From Talinum fruticosum (lineage: Eukaryota > Streptophyta > Magnoliopsida > Caryophyllales > Talinaceae), in NCBI GenBank assembly GCA_021018815.1, contig JAITYX010000064.1, positions 1,054,001 through 1,118,000 on the forward strand: a stretch of 64,000 nt of DNA, in the 5' to 3' direction. Each line of letters begins with the position of its first letter. Position 1 is the first letter of the stretch. Under the pieces are notes generated by a model, which worked only from the letters and a program-made list of their open reading frames with translations, made no database searches and was not told where the DNA came from. Both the position numbers and the translations under genes were made by a program. Below, one piece after another: positions 59,786 through 64,000 of this stretch.

Positions 59786-62700
59786 CCAAGCCAATGATTT
59801 TTCCTATCTTCGTGCTTATGACCCTATCAAGAACTATTGATAGTAGTTGTAATGGAATGACATAAGCCCTTAGTAAACTTAAAGAGACTCATGGCATAAT
59901 TCTTAGTTGTTATTAAAAATTGGGTGTGAATTTACTTTTATCGACATTTGTATCTCATTCGAACAATAAAAAAGAGGAATTTTGTAAGAAATAATTTATC
60001 ATGAATAATCAATTAATTCTTTTATTAAGTTTAGAGGAATTCAAGGATAATATGATAAAGTTGGGACAGTGAAAATTGAACCTAATCTATTATACTAAAA
60101 ATTTATTTTTTAACTATTAGATAAAAATCTCATAAGTAATATGCTATTTATTATAATGTTGTAAACAGGTCAATTAATTTGAGATCTTATTGGAATTATT
60201 TTCTTGTATTATTTTATATTTATCTTAATGTTGATTTGGAAAAAATTATGTAATTTTACAAAAAGAAAATTGTTAAATTATACAAATTAGTTTTATTTTG
60301 AGGTAAATTATACAAATTCGTTGGATCGAGTGTATTACAAATTATCTTAGTTGATACTTCCAAAGTAAAATTTATAAAAGATGATTCCATCTAAAAATTT
60401 CTCTAAAATTTATCTTCATCTCAAGTAAGGTATCTAATGGGTACCCTATAATTGAACCGAATTGGTGAAACAGTTTAGATTTTCAAATCGGAACCAGTCA
60501 AACGATTCGAGTCGGGTTCTTAAAAATGTGGAACATATCCAAGCGAGTTCCTAACCAATTCGAAAACTAGAATCTAAAATCGGAACTTGGAACCGTAGTT
60601 ACCCGAAACCTTCATCAACATTTGATTGCTTAAGATTATATGTTTTATACTTTTCTTATGATGTCGAACCCAAAATTATATATAAGAAAACTCTAACTGA
60701 CAAACATAAACCTAACTGACAAACATAAACATAAATCGGAATTTGAATTTAATGGTCAGTTAAGTTTAGTAATTTAATTGTGTATAATTATTACTTAGTA
60801 TGAATTATTGCTTACTTACTTACCCTTTGAGTTGGAGCAACGTTGTGTACTAAATTAAAGCTAATATTATGAATTATTGCTTACTTACAAAAGTTTTAAA
60901 AGCTTTGCGATCGACGTTTAAGTTCCTAAAATTCAACAATCGATCAAACATGTTTCAATTTAAATTCTTAGAGTTCCCAATTTTAGAGAAAGGTACTCGA
61001 AACCGATCACCCATAATCTCAAGTACAAATATCGAGTGTCATGTATGCTTTGAGGATTTCATGTGCTTCAATTGAGTCCTTATTGGAAACCAACAAAAAG
61101 TATAAGTTCAAAGCAAATTTGAGTTGTGTTATTTTTGAGTTCGTGTTGAGTCTAGTTTAATATTGAATATATTAAAATATTATGCATTTCAACATTACCA
61201 CTACAAATTTCTATAATTTATATTGCCAAAATGACATACGTACTCCAGAAGTGAGCAATTTTGTGTGTTTTTAGGAGGTATCCATGCCAGTCCACCCAAA
61301 AATCGAGTAACATTCCCTCCTCTACACCATTCACCGATATTGTCATTCCAAATTTTACAGTATATAGTCATCATTAGATATGAATTAAAGAAATGTTCTC
61401 CCTTAATTTAAAAATGTAAATGTACATGATTAAAAGTCTATAATGTACGAAAATCCTAATGTTACGTTTGATCGTATGTAATGTAATGTAATCGACTTTG
61501 TAAATATATTATGATTGCATAGTTAATGAAAACACAATAGTGTCATACAACCAACTACACATTTATTTCCATCGCATGATTGATTATATCCAACTAAATA
61601 TTACATATGTTTTTGATATATTCGAGTCATGCGAACTCTTAATGGAAACACAATGGCAAATATTTTATTATCATGTCATTTTTATGATAGTTATGTCCGC
61701 ATTTTGTGGGCAACACGACCAAATTTCAAGTATTGATTGCGTGACCTTAACTTGATGACAACTTGGTAACAAACATGATGTGAAAGTTTGTTAAAATAAT
61801 GGTGTTGAATTGAATGTTTGCATTTGAACATGTTTAAGAAATAATATGATTTTTAATAATTATGATTTGTTTATGTTATCGTTATATAGGAACCATGCTA
61901 ATTTATCTTGTGTCATTTTGATTTCATCGGCTATTTTTGAATAGAGCAGTTTTTAAAAAATTATCGGAAAACTCTTATAGTGACTAATTGATATAAAAAA
62001 GATATAAGCATTAAAGTGAGCATGGTTGTCACATGGTATTGGAATGAGAAAGCAAAACATAAGGGCATAAGTTGTTCAATCATAAAATAGACAAAGCATG
62101 TGGAAGATTTCTTCTTGTCAGGCCAAAATCCAAATTCAACAAATTCACTAGGGGCAAAAAAACAGGGCACTATAAGTCAGCAACAAAGCTTGACCAAGTA
62201 GTCAATGACTCCCCAGTTCAATAAATGTTTGGTATGGAATTTCTGGTGAAGGTGGTTTTTTCTTTTTCAAATTATTTGGTTTTTAATTGTTTAAGAGAAA
62301 TCCACTCAAAGGTGGATCAATGGACACTTCAACAAGACATCTGAGAATAGTAAAGATTTTGTCTTAGAGCATCAAATCAAAATTAAGAGCAAGTATTAGT
62401 GGGACTTCCTGTTGATTAAATTATGGATTATGCTAATTCTGTGTTTTATCTTAACAAATTATTACAATTAAGATATCGAGATTTATTAGTGAACAACAAT
62501 AAAGTTGATGGTTTTATAAAATTTATAGTTGTGGTAATTATGGGATAGGCCACTTATGTATAAACTTTTCTAATTTTTTATTAAATTGGAATCTATATTA
62601 TATTAGAGTGTAGTATTATTGTATTTCTATATAATAATTTGTATTGAGGAGGTTGTATAGTATTTTTCTGTCTAGACTATTATTGTAATAAGACTCATTT
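59786..62700. other. AT-rich gene-free stretch
   Basis: No supportable gene. About 60430-60620 carries repeated ACCGAATTGG, GGAACC and CGGGTTCTTA-like words of a decayed repeat, and 60693-60730 has a 19 bp unit (CTAACTGACAAACATAAAC) twice. About 62400-62700 has an AT-rich run ending in TGTAATAAGACTCATTTTTT, resembling the end of an LTR, without a partner. Confidence 0.5.
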
Positions 62701-63877
62701 TTTGAATGCCAACCCAGGGTGCACTACGTTTTTGCATCTCTTGAGCTCAAATTTTTAAGTGTGCTATATTGCATTATTGCTGGAATATTAGCCACAGTAA
62801 GATCCACTGGGGTTGGGTCTTTGTCAGTAATCAAAACCCTTCTTCTGACTCCAATTGTGTTCAAATTAGGATCAAAATACATCTGTACTTGGCTAAAGAT
62901 CCGATTCTAGATCTCGAGTTTGATTCGGGTTATTCAATTTGCATAATTGGATAAAGTTCGTTCGGCGAATTCTCCGGTATAATACCATGGCTGTGAATTC
63001 CAGTTCATCATCTGATTCAGTCCTCAACCGATTTTATTCAGAGAAACTACAAACCTCATTCTTTCTGCTGGGCTCTTGGCAAATAGTTGTATCAAAATGT
63101 TACATCAACAATCAAATTATGTTTACAAGCAATCAATCATCTCTGGCCAGTGAATCACATCACTTTCATTTCCGCCATCCAAATAAACATAGCATGGGGC
63201 GAAGCGCGCCTCCCACCCCCGCGAGGAGAAGGGGGGATGATTCGAGAGGGATTTTTCCGGAATAAGAGACTAGGAGAGGCATACAGATGAAAACTACAAT
63301 TCTGCTTCATACGATCAAGAGGCACACATATAGTCAGTAATTGCAAAATTGGCACCTTCACCTGGCTGTATAATTGTCAGAATGTTTGGTGCAATGTCCT
63401 ACATCCAACACATTGCAAGATCCTAAAACCTGCATTTGGAAGTAAAGTAACCAAAGGTTAGCATGTACTCTGTGTAGTGCGATTTCAAAGAGAGCATCCT
63501 TTTGGCGTTCAAACCTGGTTTTGCTCGGTAAGAGAGAGCACACCTTGATAGATGAAAAGCTTCAGCCATTTGCAAAAAGAATCGGAGTGCTGATGGAATC
63601 CTTCTAACTAGGAGGGATTGATGCAGAAACATATCATTTGCAACATGCTAACCATCTCATTCATGCAGAAGAGCCTCACTGACAACAAATGCATAATGAA
63701 GTCTGACCATAAGCTCTAAATTTTGGCCTGGCTATAAGTGCTCAATGGCTCTCGGGTAACCTGCAATGCCATATTATAGGGGAAATAAAAAAAAAACTTT
63801 CTTGGCCAACATTGAAGATTGATCTAAGACTGCTGTAAAATGGGAAAGAATGAATATGATAGGTGACAAGTAGTCTC
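62701..63877. other. Flank of the partial gene at the right edge
   Basis: The last several hundred bases are probably the 3' UTR or a downstream intron and exon of the minus-strand gene at 63878. A + strand frame from an ACCATGG start at 62987 (MAVNSSSSSDSVLNRFYSEK) runs to 63265 and looks slightly protein-like, but has no known domain. A GC-rich patch at 63190-63260 is unexplained. Confidence 0.35.
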
Positions 63878-64000
63878 TTACCTCCACGGGAATTCACTCG
63901 TGTCTATTCCTGCTTGATGAAGCTCATCAACATACTGCAACGCTTCTCTGCACTCCTCCCTGTCATCAAAGAACTCCTTTTTGTCACCTTCGATTTGAAA
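63878..64000 (-). CDS. C-terminal exon of an unrecognised protein (partial)
   Basis: Forty codons plus a stop, open through the right edge of the window on the minus strand, beginning FQIEGDKKEFFDDREE and ending GIDTSEFPWR followed by TAA. The composition is acidic and helical with normal-looking codon use and no stop in this frame, unlike random frames nearby. The stop overlaps a GTAAGA word, a good donor, so the exon could instead be spliced at 63882 and continue downstream. I do not recognise the family. Confidence 0.6.
   Translation of the reverse strand, partial: FQIEGDKKEFFDDREECREALQYVDELHQAGIDTSEFPWR

Overview
This window is nuclear DNA from a flowering plant, most likely a eudicot. 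It is AT-rich and gene-sparse, the genes have GT-AG introns, and the protein families are plant-specific (AP2-B3/RAV factor, PIP1 aquaporin, plant SPPL protease, FAR1-type transposase). Most space between genes is old transposon sequence and microsatellites. I cannot name the species.

Layout. 1-5.7 kb: AT-rich, no gene. 5.7-10.4 kb: a two-exon gene for a proline-rich protein of the Arabidopsis At5g52430/At4g25620 family (+), with three apparent one-base indels in exon 2. 10.4-17.5 kb: repeats, including a ~680 bp foldback MITE at 15.9-16.5 kb. 17.5-19.7 kb: a gene for an AP2 plus B3 transcription factor (+). 19.7-26.6 kb: dispersed repeats, tRNA-like SINE heads and a retroelement fragment carrying nine GC-rich hairpins. 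26.64-33.72 kb: a ~7.1 kb Mutator-like element with long terminal inverted repeats and a decayed FAR1-type transposase (-); its right end lies ~225 bp upstream of the next gene. 33.9-35.4 kb: an intact single-exon gene for a BTB(T1)/WD-repeat-like protein (+). 37.5-39.3 kb: a head-to-tail duplication of ~0.9 kb, each unit carrying an initiator tRNA-Met gene (-). 39.98-41.99 kb: an intact four-exon PIP1 aquaporin gene (-) with a TATA box. 46-49 kb: decayed LTR retrotransposon sequence, including copia pol and a 3' LTR. 49.66-57.97 kb: a 14-exon signal peptide peptidase-like protease gene (-) with a GC-AG intron and one apparent one-base deletion. 58.55-59.79 kb: the 3' part of a LINE (-). 63.88-64 kb: the C-terminal exon of an unrecognised gene (-) running off the right edge.

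The genes look unrelated in function and do not form a pathway cluster. The sequence-level points of most interest are the complete long-TIR element beside the BTB gene promoter, the ordered hairpin array, a 318 bp repeat family found both inside and outside the transposon, the initiator tRNA duplication, and the small indels in two otherwise well-preserved genes, which look more like sequencing errors than decay.
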